A DNA stretch of 64,000 bases from Alteromonas sp. V450 (GTDB taxonomy: Bacteria > Pseudomonadota > Gammaproteobacteria > Enterobacterales > Alteromonadaceae). Below, piece by piece: positions 63,631 through 64,000 of this stretch; positions within the stretch are counted from its first letter, which is position 1, and every line of letters begins with the position of its first letter. The notes under the pieces are model-generated. The model saw nothing but the letters and a program-made list of their open reading frames with translations, searched no databases and had not been told where the DNA came from. The translations under genes and the position numbers were made by a program. The stretch spans positions 3,968,001-4,032,000 of the forward strand of contig NZ_MODU01000004.1 of NCBI RefSeq assembly GCF_001885075.1. Direction: 5' to 3'.

Positions 63631-64000
63631 CTTTTCCTTTATCCCATACTTTACTTTCATTACCTGCTAGAAGGCGGGTAATGTTGTCTTTATGACGCAA
63701 AATGATAAGCAGCGAAAGCATTGCGACGGGAACGGTGTACAAAGGCTTGATTAAAAATGTGAATACAGGTGCAAGAGACACTGCTATAAGTGCACCTAGC
63801 GAGGAATAACCAGAAAGAAAAACCACCACTATCCAGCACATGACAAGCAGTGCTGCTAAATCGAGCCCAATTGGCAACATCGCTCCAAAGGCGGTCGCCA
63901 CTGCCTTACCGCCCTTAAAGCCAAAATATAACGGAAATATGTGCCCTAAACAGGCTGAAATAGCAATGATGCCCAGGGGTATGGGGTCAATGCTTAAAAA
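63620..64000 (-). CDS. plsY: Glycerol-3-phosphate acyltransferase PlsY (partial, 5' end outside window)
   Basis: The C-terminal ~126 codons of PlsY are present; the reading frame stays open to the window edge. This membrane enzyme transfers acyl from acyl-phosphate to glycerol-3-phosphate, starting phospholipid synthesis. Visible family motifs are [18 protein letters not shown] (residues run off the edge) and [15 protein letters not shown] near the end. An in-frame GTG at about 63901 is internal (Val of KAVAT), not a start. It converges on and overlaps the preceding gene by 11 bp. Confidence 0.93.
   Translation of the reverse strand, partial: FLSIDPIPLGIIAISACLGHIFPLYFGFKGGKAVATAFGAMLPIGLDLAALLVMCWIVVVFLSGYSSLGALIAVSLAPVFTFLIKPLYTVPVAMLSLLIILRHKDNITRLLAGNESKVWDKGKVKE

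Overview
The window reads as chromosomal DNA of a marine gammaproteobacterium of the Alteromonas type. This rests on gene order and protein style: the macromolecular synthesis operon rpsU-yqeY-dnaG-rpoD next to a divergent tsaD, srkA-dsbA, an assimilatory nitrate locus with a one-protein nitrate antiterminator, many TonB/porin/RND envelope genes, and moderate GC. I saw no tRNA, rRNA, CRISPR array, integrase or transposase. Genus placement is inference from protein resemblance, not from a search.

Layout. 1-2.6 kb: a His/Glu/Asp-rich TonB receptor (probably zinc) behind two direct copies of a TGTTATAACA palindrome. 2.7-7.8 kb: small housekeeping and repair genes (gamma-glutamylcyclotransferase-like, GNAT, cyclophilin, rlmG, alkB-like, bolA, PAP2). 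8.0-12.5 kb: an ABC ATPase with a permease fused to an M1-type peptidase. 13.1-35.2 kb: a nitrate acquisition and assimilation region. It holds a NIT-ANTAR antiterminator, a SulP transporter, nirBD, nasA, cobA, a TrpD2-like gene, a degenerate UshA-like protein, a GGDEF protein, a PAS-PAS chemoreceptor, then nrtABC and an alginate-export-type porin. 35.2-40.6 kb: HD phosphohydrolase, dsbA, srkA, ccoG and two small exported or membrane proteins. 40.6-46.4 kb: an acyl-CoA dehydrogenase and a four-enzyme set (SDR, lactonase-like amidohydrolase, enolase-superfamily dehydratase, class II aldolase) that fits oxidative breakdown of a sugar. 46.5-55.3 kb: Nudix lipoprotein, RND efflux pair, PstS-like mini-protein, porin and chemoreceptor. 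55.5-62.1 kb: rpoD, dnaG, yqeY, rpsU and divergent tsaD. 62.3-64.0 kb: a nucleotide pyrophosphatase/phosphodiesterase-family protein and a plsY cut by the window edge.

The most informative part is the nitrate region. Both transcription units (nirB... and nrtA...) carry the same stack of signals: a sigma-54-like promoter, NtrC-like half-sites upstream, RNA hairpins, a shared 13-nt motif (GGCAACGAAGCCC) and an intrinsic terminator immediately before the first gene. With the NIT-ANTAR gene nearby, this fits two-layer control: nitrogen limitation starts transcription and nitrate lets it pass the terminator. The first unit also carries four genes not needed for nitrate reduction (TrpD2-like, pseudo-UshA, GGDEF, chemoreceptor). 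This suggests that second-messenger signalling and motility are co-expressed with nitrate use.
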